Source: JANNHK01 sp034408875 (GTDB taxonomy: Bacteria; Actinomycetota; Acidimicrobiia; IMCC26256; PALSA-610). Taken from it: a stretch of DNA of 5,881 nt. Position numbers and translations under genes: made by a program. Below, in pieces: positions 1-5,786 of the stretch. Within the stretch, counting starts at the first letter, position 1; each line of letters begins with the position of its first letter. The notes beneath the pieces were generated by a model that ran no database searches, was not told where the DNA came from, and saw only the letters and a program-made list of their open reading frames with translations. The DNA is taken from contig JAWXCJ010000343.1 of assembly GCA_034408875.1 (NCBI GenBank), forward strand, positions 1 to 5,881. Reading direction: 5' to 3'.

Positions 1-1526
1 AAGAGGAGCAAGAGGAGTCCGAGGCCGAGGGCCTCAACGCGCCCGTTCCCAAGGTTGTCTGGAAGCTCCCGCCCGCCGCTTCGCTGAAGCGCAGCCAGTC
101 GCGCGAAGTCGACCCCCGCATGATCGAAGCGGGCGGCGAAGTGCTCGAGGCGACGTTGCGCGAGTTCGGTGTCGACGCCCGCCTCGTCGGCGCGACGGTG
201 GGCCCGACGGTCACGCGCTACGAGGTCGAGCTCGCCCCGGGCGTGAAGGTCAACAAGGTCACGAGCCTGGCCAAGGAAATCGCGTACTCAATGGCGAGTC
301 ACGATGTCCGCATCCTCGCTCCGATCCCCGGCCGCAGCGCCATCGGTGTCGAAGTCCCGAACAAGAACCGTCCGCTCGTGACATTGGGCGACATCCTCGC
401 CACCGACGAAGCGAAGAAAGCCACCAACGCGCTCGACGTCGGCATGGGCCGCGACATCCAGGGTCGCTCGGTCATGGCCAACCTCGCCACCTTCCCGCAC
501 TTGCTCATCGCGGGCCAGACCGGTGCGGGCAAGTCGAGCTGCATCAATAGCATCGTCACGTCGCTGCTGATGCGCACGACCCCCGACCAGGTGCGCCTCA
601 TCCTCGTCGACCCGAAGCGGGTCGAGCTGGGCCAGTACAACTCGGTGCCGCACCTCCTCACCGAGGTGGTCACCAACCCGAAGAAGGCCGCCAACGCGCT
701 CGAGTGGGCCGTGCGCGAGATGGAGATGCGCTACGACCTTCTCGCCGACGCCGGCGTGCGCGACATCACCGGCTACAACGCCATGTACGACAAGGGCACG
801 CTGCCCACCGAGGACGATCCCGACCCCGACACGGGCAAGTGGTACACACGCCTGCCGTTCATCGTCGTGGTGGTCGACGAGCTCGCCGACCTCATGATGG
901 TCGCGGCCCGCGACGTCGAGACGAGCATCTGCCGCCTCGCGCAGATGGCCCGCGCTGTCGGTATCCACCTCGTGATCGCGACGCAGCGCCCGTCGGTCGA
1001 CGTCATCACCGGTGTCATCAAGGCCAACATCCCGAGCCGGCTCGCGTTCTCGGTGAGCACGCTCGCCGACAGCCGCGTCATCCTCGACATGATGGGTGCG
1101 GAGAAGCTCATCGGCAAGGGCGACATGCTGATGATGACCGCGTCGTCGAGCCGCTGCGAGCGCATTCAGGGCGCGTGGGTCGACGAGGAGTGCGTCCGTA
1201 AAGTCGTCGCGCACTGGCGCCGCCAGACCTTGCAGCCCAACTACATCGAAGGCGTGCAGGGCGACGACGGCCCCGGCGGCAGCCGCGCCGACGCCATCGA
1301 CGACGAGGGCGACGACCTGCTCGACGAGGCAATGGAACTCATCGTCACGAGCGGTCTCGGTTCCACGAGCATGCTGCAACGCAAGCTGCGCGTCGGCTTC
1401 GCCCGCGCCGGTCGCATCATGGACCTCCTCGAACGCCGCGGCATCGTCGGCCCGTCCGAAGGTTCCAAGGCCCGCGCCGTGCTCATGAGCACCGAAGAAC
1501 TCAACGAGATGCGCGAGCGCGAGTAA
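1..1526 (+). CDS. ftsK: DNA translocase FtsK/SpoIIIE family, C-terminal part (5' end outside window)
   Basis: This is the ATP-driven, septum-located DNA pump that clears chromosome ends during division and, in characterised FtsK proteins, activates XerCD recombination at dif. The frame is open from the left edge (first whole codon at base 3), so the ATG at 120 is internal. The acidic stretch at bases 3-30 and the 'VWKLPP' segment just after it match the linker and start of the motor. Visible motifs are Walker A GQTGAGKSS (513-539), DPKRVEL (609-629), Walker B VVVVDELADL (864-893), ATQRPSVDVITGVIK (978-1022) and GAEKLIGKGDML (1095-1130). The C-terminal winged-helix gamma domain, which reads the polar DNA guide sequences in this family, spans about 1311-1484 (EAMELIVTSG, STSMLQRKLRVGFARAGR). 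The 507 visible residues cover the whole motor; the membrane domain is not seen. The Walker A has Q where A is commonest and A where S is commonest, but the key GKS is intact. The gene ends at TAA and is followed by hairpins. SpoIIIE-type naming is the only real alternative. Confidence 0.96.
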   Translation, partial: EEQEESEAEGLNAPVPKVVWKLPPAASLKRSQSREVDPRMIEAGGEVLEATLREFGVDARLVGATVGPTVTRYEVELAPGVKVNKVTSLAKEIAYSMASHDVRILAPIPGRSAIGVEVPNKNRPLVTLGDILATDEAKKATNALDVGMGRDIQGRSVMANLATFPHLLIAGQTGAGKSSCINSIVTSLLMRTTPDQVRLILVDPKRVELGQYNSVPHLLTEVVTNPKKAANALEWAVREMEMRYDLLADAGVRDITGYNAMYDKGTLPTEDDPDPDTGKWYTRLPFIVVVVDELADLMMVAARDVETSICRLAQMARAVGIHLVIATQRPSVDVITGVIKANIPSRLAFSVSTLADSRVILDMMGAEKLIGKGDMLMMTASSSRCERIQGAWVDEECVRKVVAHWRRQTLQPNYIEGVQGDDGPGGSRADAIDDEGDDLLDEAMELIVTSGLGSTSMLQRKLRVGFARAGRIMDLLERRGIVGPSEGSKARAVLMSTEELNEMRERE

Positions 1527-1532
1527 CCCCAG

Positions 1533-1585
1533 CCGAAATTGCGTCACTCGGCGACCGAAACGGTCGTCGTACGGCGCAATTTCGG
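1533..1585. repeat. 53-nt nested inverted repeat downstream of ftsK
   Basis: Perfect 11-bp arms, CCGAAATTGCG (1533-1543) and CGCAATTTCGG (1575-1585), enclose a second inverted repeat, CGACCG-AAA-CGGTCG (1552-1566), on exactly the same centre (base 1559). Extra pairs join them: 1545-1573, a 1544-1574 wobble, 1549-1569, 1550-1568, and a 1551-1567 wobble. Together they form one long hairpin with an AAA loop and a small 3-nt internal loop. The A/T-rich outer arms stand out from the GC-rich surroundings. It begins six bases after the ftsK stop and has no T-run, so it is not a classical terminator. It could be a REP-like palindrome, a 3' stabilising structure or a protein-binding site. The structure is seen directly; its role is not known. 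Confidence 0.7.
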
Positions 1586-1600
1586 AACATGGACGCGCGA

Positions 1601-1626
1601 GAGGGGCGCCCCGTGGGGCGCCCCTC
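1601..1626. terminator. Perfect GC-rich hairpin between convergent genes, probable bidirectional terminator
   Basis: Twelve-base arms GAGGGGCGCCCC (1601-1612) and GGGGCGCCCCTC (1615-1626) are exact reverse complements separated by GT. It lies 74 bases after the ftsK stop and 24 bases beyond the end of the convergent membrane-protein gene, where either transcript could end. Each arm also contains the self-palindrome GGGGCGCCCC, so alternative foldings are possible. There is no good T-tract on either side, as is common for hairpin terminators in high-GC Actinomycetota. The terminator role is inferred from position and stem strength. Confidence 0.65.
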
Positions 1627-1650
1627 GTTACTGCGTTTGCGTGCGTTGGG

Positions 1651-1974
1651 TTACGCGGCGCGGATCTGGGTGTGCTCGCCGAGCGTCTCGTCGCTCGCCG
1701 CACGGTCGTGCGTCAGGTAGCCGAACACGGCCCGCCACGGGACTGTGACGCCGGCAACCATGAAGCCGGTGATCCAGGCGCCCATGTCGGCGTTGCGAAT
1801 GTCGATGCCCCAACCCGCGAACACCGAGTAGTCGAGCAGCACGGTCGCGCCGACTGCGACGACGAACGTCAGCAGGGAACGGAACTTGCGTACCGGTGCG
1901 ATGACGTCAGTGACGTAGTCCACGAGCTTGAGGGTCGCGAGCGCAAGGAGCGCAACAATCGCGAAGTCGTACAT
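1651..1974 (-). CDS. Small membrane protein of unknown function (107 aa)
   Basis: I do not recognise the family. The protein has three likely membrane segments: about residues 3-20 (FAIVALLALATLKLVDYV, with polar K16 and D19), 34-53 (LLTFVVAVGATVLLDYSVFA) and 65-86 (from GAWITGF through PWRAVFGYL). A short basic loop, RKFR at 29-32, lies between the first two, and the tail after residue 87 is polar. It is a real gene rather than a shadow: on the - strand GGAGG (1981-1985 on +) sits six bases before the ATG, and the opposite-frame readings are low-complexity Arg-rich. It converges on ftsK, with a hairpin between. The 154-aa zinc-ribbon gene lies 114 bp upstream on the same strand, so cotranscription is possible. 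The size and hydrophobic pattern loosely recall holin-like or small integral membrane proteins, but nothing supports a specific function. Confidence 0.8.
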   Translation of the reverse strand: MYDFAIVALLALATLKLVDYVTDVIAPVRKFRSLLTFVVAVGATVLLDYSVFAGWGIDIRNADMGAWITGFMVAGVTVPWRAVFGYLTHDRAASDETLGEHTQIRAA

Positions 1975-2045
1975 CGTCCACCTCCGGGTGGTTGTGGAAA
2001 GCTCCGTGCCTTCCAGACCGTTCAGACCCGCGGCGTGGTCGCGCG

Positions 2046-2067
2046 GTTACATCCCGCGAGATGTGAC
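2046..2067. promoter_or_regulatory. Candidate operator or hairpin between the two - strand genes
   Basis: GTTACATC (2046-2053) and GATGTGAC (2060-2067) form an 8-bp inverted repeat with one G-T mismatch around CCGCGA. An overlapping alternative pairs CGCGG (2042-2046) with CCGCG (2054-2058). The site lies 21 bases past the stop of the zinc-ribbon gene and 71 bases upstream of the membrane-protein ATG. It could be an operator for the second gene (the half-sites superficially resemble TTACA/TGTGA-type dyads) or a weak terminator of the first. No convincing -35/-10 pair was seen beside it. The dyad is seen directly; function is a guess. Confidence 0.35.
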
Positions 2068-2088
2068 ACTTGTCTCGGTCTTGGCGTC

Positions 2089-2553
2089 TCAGAGCTTGCC
2101 TTCGGCTTCGAGGGAGTCGAGGCGGGTGCGGAGCTGTTCGAGGAGTGTGGCCGCCGAGCTGAGTTGGTCCTCGATGCGGGCGACGTACGCGTGCGGTGAC
2201 GTGTCGGGTTCCTCTTCCTCGGGTGTCACCTCGTTGACGACCGACCACGCGAATTCGCTGTGCTCGTCGGAGACGATGAGCACGCCGGTCGCGTCGCCTT
2301 CGGTGCTCGACCATTCGATCATCACCGCGACGCCCGCACTCTCGAGCCGACGCCTCAGGATCTGGGCTTGGAGCCGCGACCACTCGCCCAATTCGACGAG
2401 CGACTCCTCGTCACTGCCGCCCTCTCCTCCGGAAGTGAGCGCCGAAGGCTTGTAGCTCACGAGCGCCACCCGGCAGTCGGCGCATTGAGTCGAACCGGGC
2501 CGGTACTCGGCGCCGCACGAGGGGCACCACACCGATGGGCTGTCGTTTGTCAC
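2089..2553 (-). CDS. Zinc-ribbon protein with DUF2007-like domain and helical C-terminus (154 aa)
   Basis: The N-terminus carries two CxxC knuckles, C10-P-S-C13 and C24-A-D-C27, separated by ten residues, as in a zinc ribbon of the 'double zinc ribbon' style. A Gly/Ser/Glu-rich linker (about 41-50) leads to residues 51-110, LVELGEWSRLQAQILRRRLESAG and onward. That pattern resembles DUF2007 'putative signal transducing protein' domains, whose role is undefined. After an acidic run (EEEE at 112-115), residues 122-150 form an amphipathic helix with Leu/Ile spacing that suggests a coiled coil, hence possible self-association. The start is GTG (2551-2553), chosen because it leads directly into the Cys motif; only a weak GAGA lies upstream and no strong ribosome binding site is seen. 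It diverges from rimO across 41 bp. No membrane segment or signal peptide is present, so it is probably cytoplasmic. The family call is from residue pattern alone. Confidence 0.8.
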   Translation of the reverse strand: MTNDSPSVWCPSCGAEYRPGSTQCADCRVALVSYKPSALTSGGEGGSDEESLVELGEWSRLQAQILRRRLESAGVAVMIEWSSTEGDATGVLIVSDEHSEFAWSVVNEVTPEEEEPDTSPHAYVARIEDQLSSAATLLEQLRTRLDSLEAEGKL

Positions 2554-2575
2554 TGTGGAAGTCTCGCAGAATCCC

Positions 2576-2594
2576 GCCGGTACGATGACCGGCT
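2576..2594 (+). promoter_or_regulatory. Probable -10 and dyad at the rimO start, suggesting a leaderless transcript
   Basis: TACGAT (2581-2586) fits the actinobacterial TAnnnT -10 pattern. Placing its last T at -7 puts transcription start near 2593, zero to two bases before the GTG at 2595. There is no Shine-Dalgarno-like sequence before that GTG, and an in-frame TGA (2586-2588) rules out an earlier start, which agrees with leaderless translation. The -10 overlaps an inverted repeat, GCCGGT (2576-2581) and ACCGGC (2588-2593), around ACGATG, a possible repressor site. No good -35 is visible 16-18 bp upstream. The motifs are seen; promoter activity and leaderlessness are inferred. Confidence 0.45.
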
Positions 2595-3941
2595 GTGTCT
2601 GCTCCCCGGCGCTTCTACGTCGAAACGCTCGGCTGCCCGAAGAACGCCGTCGACTCCGACAAGGTCGTGGCTTCCCTCCTCGCCGACGGGCTGGTAGCGG
2701 CTGACAAGGCGGGCGACGCCGACCTGGTCGTCGTGAACACGTGTGCGTTCATCGAGGCCGCCCGCCAGGAGAGCATCGACACCGTGCTCGCGCTGGCCGA
2801 CGTGAAGCGCGACGGCGCCCAGCTGGTGGTCACCGGATGTATGGCCGAGCGCTACGGCGACGAACTCGCGAGCGCCCTTCCCGAAGTCGACGCAGTCGTC
2901 GGCTTCGGGGGCGAAGGCTCCCTCGGCGACATCGTGCGGACGCAATGGAGCCACGGACGGCGCAGTGAGGGAGCCATAGACATCGTGTTGCGGCGCAAGC
3001 CGTCGGGCGTGCGCGACCTGCTCGAACTGCCTCGGCCCGCGCCGAGCGCGCCGTGGGCGTACGTCAAGATCGCCGAGGGCTGCGACCGCGCGTGCGCGTT
3101 CTGCGCCATCCCGTCGTTCCGGGGGTCGCAACGATCACGCACGCCCGAGTCGATCGAAGCCGAGGCACGCGGCCTCGTCGAGCAGGGTGTCGCCGAACTC
3201 GTACTGGTCGCGCAGGACCTGGCGTGGTACGGCCGCGACATCGGCGCGCCCGGGACACTCGCGCCGTTGTTGACGCGCCTCGACGCGCTGTCGGCGATTG
3301 GCCTGTCCCGCATCCGGCTGCTGTACCTCTACCCGTCGGAGGTGCACGACCCGCTCGTCGGCACGATGCTCGAGCTCCCGACGGTCGTGCCGTACTTCGA
3401 CCTGTCGCTCCAGCACGCGGCGGCGCCGTTGCTGCGGGCGATGAAACGGTGGGGGAGCGGCGAGAAGTTCGCGAAGACGATCGACGACATCCGCAGCCGT
3501 GAGCCCGCGGCGACGTTCCGGTCGTCGTTCATCGTCGGTTTCCCGGGTGAGACCGAAGCCGACCACGAACAGCTCCTGGAATTCCTCGAACGGGCGCAGC
3601 TCGACTGGGCCGGGTTCTTCCCGTTCTCGCGCGAGGACGGCACCGCCGCGGCCGACCTCACCGACACCGTGCCCGACGACCTCGTGGCGGAACGCTTGCG
3701 GGAGTGCGCCGAAGTGCAGGAGCCGATCACCAACGGCGCGCGGGCGGCGTTGGTAGGGCAGACTCTGGACGTGCTGGTCGACGGCGTCGAGGACGGCGTG
3801 GTCGTGGGCCGGACCCACCGGGAGGCCCCCGAGATCGACGGTGTCGTGCGGCTCACCGCCGATTTCGCCCGCCCCGGCGCGATCGTGCGCGCCCGGGTCA
3901 CTGACTTCGAAGGACCCGACCTCGAAGCGGTCGCCTTGTGA
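2595..3941 (+). CDS. rimO: Ribosomal protein S12 methylthiotransferase RimO (448 aa)
   Basis: RimO is a radical-SAM enzyme that adds a methylthio group to the beta carbon of a conserved aspartate in ribosomal protein S12. It uses two 4Fe-4S clusters and acts in the cytoplasm. The order of parts is complete. The N-terminal methylthiotransferase domain has auxiliary-cluster cysteines C14 (LGCPKNAVDS), C50 (VNTCAFI) and C82 (VTGCMAERY). The radical-SAM domain has C163, C167 and C170 in EGCDRACAFCAIPSFRG. A C-terminal TRAM domain starts at about residue 388. 'LGCPKN.VDS' and 'FCAIPSFRG' point to RimO rather than the tRNA enzymes MiaB or MtaB. Length is normal for the family. The GTG start is the only one possible, because a TGA lies three codons upstream, and no ribosome binding site precedes it. 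pgsA follows after 21 bp on the same strand, so this is probably the first gene of the rimO-pgsA-cinA operon. Confidence 0.95.
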   Translation: MSAPRRFYVETLGCPKNAVDSDKVVASLLADGLVAADKAGDADLVVVNTCAFIEAARQESIDTVLALADVKRDGAQLVVTGCMAERYGDELASALPEVDAVVGFGGEGSLGDIVRTQWSHGRRSEGAIDIVLRRKPSGVRDLLELPRPAPSAPWAYVKIAEGCDRACAFCAIPSFRGSQRSRTPESIEAEARGLVEQGVAELVLVAQDLAWYGRDIGAPGTLAPLLTRLDALSAIGLSRIRLLYLYPSEVHDPLVGTMLELPTVVPYFDLSLQHAAAPLLRAMKRWGSGEKFAKTIDDIRSREPAATFRSSFIVGFPGETEADHEQLLEFLERAQLDWAGFFPFSREDGTAAADLTDTVPDDLVAERLRECAEVQEPITNGARAALVGQTLDVLVDGVEDGVVVGRTHREAPEIDGVVRLTADFARPGAIVRARVTDFEGPDLEAVAL

Positions 3942-3962
3942 CCAGCCGGAGGGCGTAGCCGC

Positions 3963-4535
3963 ATGAACACGGTTCCGCAGGCGCGGCGGTTCGGGCAGGG
4001 CGCGATCCTCACCCCGGCCAACCTCGTCACCATCGCTCGTATCGCCATCGCGGTCCCGACGCTCGCCGTCATCCACGACCGGGGCGCGTCATGGCTCGCG
4101 TGGGCGCTGTGGTTCGGTATCACGGCCTCCGACAGCCTCGACGGGTGGATGGCCCGCCGCGACGGCGCAACGCGGTCGGGCGCGTTCCTCGACCCCATCG
4201 CCGACAAGTTCATCGTGCTGGGTGGGCTCGCGGTGGTTGCCGACATCGGCGCGTTCCCGTGGTGGCCGGTCGTGCTGATTGCCGTGCGCGAGTTCGGCAT
4301 CTCGCTCTACCGATCACTCGCGGGCCGGCGCGGCATCGTGTTGCCCGCGCAACGGCTCGGGAAGTACAAGGCGTTCCTCCAGTACTGCGCGGTCGGCTTC
4401 GTCGTGTTCCCACTCACCGAAACCGCGTACCTGTTCCAGGATCTCGTGCTCGGCGCGGCCGTCGTGCTCACCGTCGTCTCGGGGCTCGAGATCCTGCGCC
4501 GGGGCTGGACCGACTGGAAGCCGGTGGAGACCTAG
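3963..4535 (+). CDS. pgsA: CDP-diacylglycerol--glycerol-3-phosphate 3-phosphatidyltransferase (PGP synthase, 190 aa)
   Basis: This integral membrane enzyme joins CDP-diacylglycerol and glycerol-3-phosphate to make phosphatidylglycerophosphate, the committed step to phosphatidylglycerol and cardiolipin. The CDP-alcohol phosphotransferase signature is complete: D57, D60, G61, A64, R65, G73, D77 and D81, in DSLDGWMARR followed by SGAFLDPIADK. The N-terminus 'TPANLVTIARI' and the later RE (109-110) and LGKYKAFLQ (132-140) resemble PGP synthases more than phosphatidylinositol or phosphatidylserine synthases. The KxKT element common in the family reads KxKA here. Several hydrophobic segments span about 20-37, 44-56, 83-107 and 140-175. 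The ATG is preceded by GGAGGG (3948-3953) at a spacing of nine bases. The stop codon touches the cinA start. Family assignment is firm; the exact acceptor (glycerol-3-phosphate) is inferred from these similarities and from the pgsA-cinA order. Confidence 0.92.
   Translation: MNTVPQARRFGQGAILTPANLVTIARIAIAVPTLAVIHDRGASWLAWALWFGITASDSLDGWMARRDGATRSGAFLDPIADKFIVLGGLAVVADIGAFPWWPVVLIAVREFGISLYRSLAGRRGIVLPAQRLGKYKAFLQYCAVGFVVFPLTETAYLFQDLVLGAAVVLTVVSGLEILRRGWTDWKPVET
4523..4529 (+). promoter_or_regulatory. Ribosome binding site for cinA inside the pgsA 3' end
   Basis: GGTGGAG lies within the last codons of pgsA, six bases before the cinA ATG. The pgsA TAG (4533-4535) is immediately followed by that ATG (4536-4538), so a terminating ribosome is already at the next start. 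This arrangement implies translational coupling of cinA to pgsA and supports the chosen cinA start. Confidence 0.7.
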
Positions 4536-5786
4536 ATGCGCTGCGAGGTTCTGGCCATTGGTACCGAGTTGCTCCTCGGACAGATCGTCGACACCAACAG
4601 TGCGTGGATCGGCGAGCAGTTCGCGGCATCGGGCATCGACTCGTACGAGCACCGCGTGCTCGGCGACAACCAATCCCGCATCGTCGCGGCCCTCCAGGAC
4701 ATGCTTTCGCGTTCCGACTCGGTGCTGATCTGCGGCGGGCTCGGGCCCACCCAGGACGACCTGACCCGTGACGCGATCGCGGAACTGATGGGTGTCGAAC
4801 TCGAGCGCGACATGGAGCTGGCCGAGACGATCGCCGCCATGTTCCGCACCCGGCTGCGCGACATGCCCCAGAACAACCTGCGCCAGGCCGACATCCCGGT
4901 CGGCGGTGCCGCGATCCCGAACCCGATGGGTACGGCGCCCGGCCTGATGTGCCCCGTCGGCGACAAGCCGGGCTCCCGGAAAGTGATCTACGCGGTGCCC
5001 GGCGTCCCGTACGAGATGCAGGAGATGGTGCGCGCCCACGTCATCCCCGACTTGCTGCGCCGCTCGGGCGAGGCGTCGGTCATCGTGTCGCGTTCACTCA
5101 AGACGTGGGGGCAGTCGGAGTCGGGTCTGGCCGAGATGATCGCGCACCGGGTCGACGTCCAGACCAACCCGACGATCGCGTTCCTCGCGCGCGGCATCGA
5201 AGGACTGGTCGTGCGCATCACGGCCAAGGCCGCGACCGAGGCCGAGGCGCGCGCGCTCGTCGACGCCGAAGAAGTCGAACTGCGCGCGATCATCGGCCAC
5301 CTCGTGTTCGGTGTCGACGACGAGACGATGGAACACGCGGTGCTCGCCCTCTTGGCGAAGCGGGGCTGGACGCTCGGCGTCGCCGAATCGGTCACCGGCG
5401 GTCTCATCGGAGCACGGATCGTCAGTGTCCCCGGGGCAAGCGACTCGTTCCGCGGCACGATCGGCGCCTACTCGACCGACGTGAAACGCTCCGTGCTCGG
5501 TGTCACGGCCGAGTCGGTCGTCACCGAGGAAGCGGCGCGCGAGATGGCCGAAGGCGCGCAACGCGTGCTCGGCGCCGACGTCGGCATCTCGGTCACGGGC
5601 GTAGCGGGGCCCGCCGAGCAAGACGGTGTCGCGGTCGGGACCGTGTTCTTCGGCGTTGCCCTCCCGGGCCGCCCGACGGAGTCGGTGTCGTTCCGGTTGC
5701 CGGGCGACCGCGAACGCATCCGGCAGTTCTCGACGATTTCGCTCCTGAGCCTCGTGCGGCAACGCCTCGAAGCCTTCGACGCGTGA
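4536..5786 (+). CDS. cinA: CinA family protein: MoCF-like domain plus nicotinamide-nucleotide amidohydrolase domain (416 aa)
   Basis: The full two-domain CinA layout is present. The N-terminal molybdopterin-binding-like (COG1058) domain, about residues 1-170, has AIGTELLLGQIVDTNSAW, CGGLGPTQDDLTRD (66-79), NPMGTAPG (129-136) and PGVPYEM (155-161). In studied CinA proteins it hydrolyses ADP-ribose-type dinucleotides. A linker domain (about 175-260) precedes the C-terminal PncC-like domain (about 265-412), which in the family deamidates nicotinamide mononucleotide to recycle it to NAD. Landmarks there are AESVTGG (283-289), FRGTIGAYS (305-313) and GVAGPAEQDGVAVGT (355-369). The usual Cys of 'AESCTGG' is Val286, while the neighbouring Ser285 and Thr287 are kept. 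The 'GPDGGT' loop is replaced by an actinobacterial-looking 'GPAEQDG'. Length is typical. In some bacteria cinA is linked to competence and recA, but no recA is visible here. It abuts pgsA and is followed by a repeat tract. Enzymatic activity of each domain is inferred from family knowledge. Confidence 0.94.
   Translation: MRCEVLAIGTELLLGQIVDTNSAWIGEQFAASGIDSYEHRVLGDNQSRIVAALQDMLSRSDSVLICGGLGPTQDDLTRDAIAELMGVELERDMELAETIAAMFRTRLRDMPQNNLRQADIPVGGAAIPNPMGTAPGLMCPVGDKPGSRKVIYAVPGVPYEMQEMVRAHVIPDLLRRSGEASVIVSRSLKTWGQSESGLAEMIAHRVDVQTNPTIAFLARGIEGLVVRITAKAATEAEARALVDAEEVELRAIIGHLVFGVDDETMEHAVLALLAKRGWTLGVAESVTGGLIGARIVSVPGASDSFRGTIGAYSTDVKRSVLGVTAESVVTEEAAREMAEGAQRVLGADVGISVTGVAGPAEQDGVAVGTVFFGVALPGRPTESVSFRLPGDRERIRQFSTISLLSLVRQRLEAFDA

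Noticed and set aside
120..122. ATG as start of the first gene
   Set aside because: The frame is open upstream to the left edge and the upstream residues look like the FtsK linker and early motor region, so this is an internal Met.
288..1703. Long 471-codon open frame on the - strand opposite ftsK
   Set aside because: It lies antisense to a clearly real FtsK motor, its product is His/Arg/Asp/Ala-rich with no domain, and such shadows are expected from G/C-biased third codon positions.
1672..2199. + strand open frame over the two small - strand genes
   Set aside because: No ribosome binding site or recognisable domain; the - strand genes have better starts, membrane pattern and Cys motifs.
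3993..4000. GGGCAGGG, a match to the E. coli KOPS consensus read by FtsK
   Set aside because: At this G+C content roughly two to three matches on both strands are expected by chance in a window this size, and the guide motif of this lineage is unknown.
3135..4300. Long - strand open frames opposite rimO and pgsA
   Set aside because: Low-complexity products, no ribosome binding sites, and they cover conserved rimO and pgsA motifs on the + strand.
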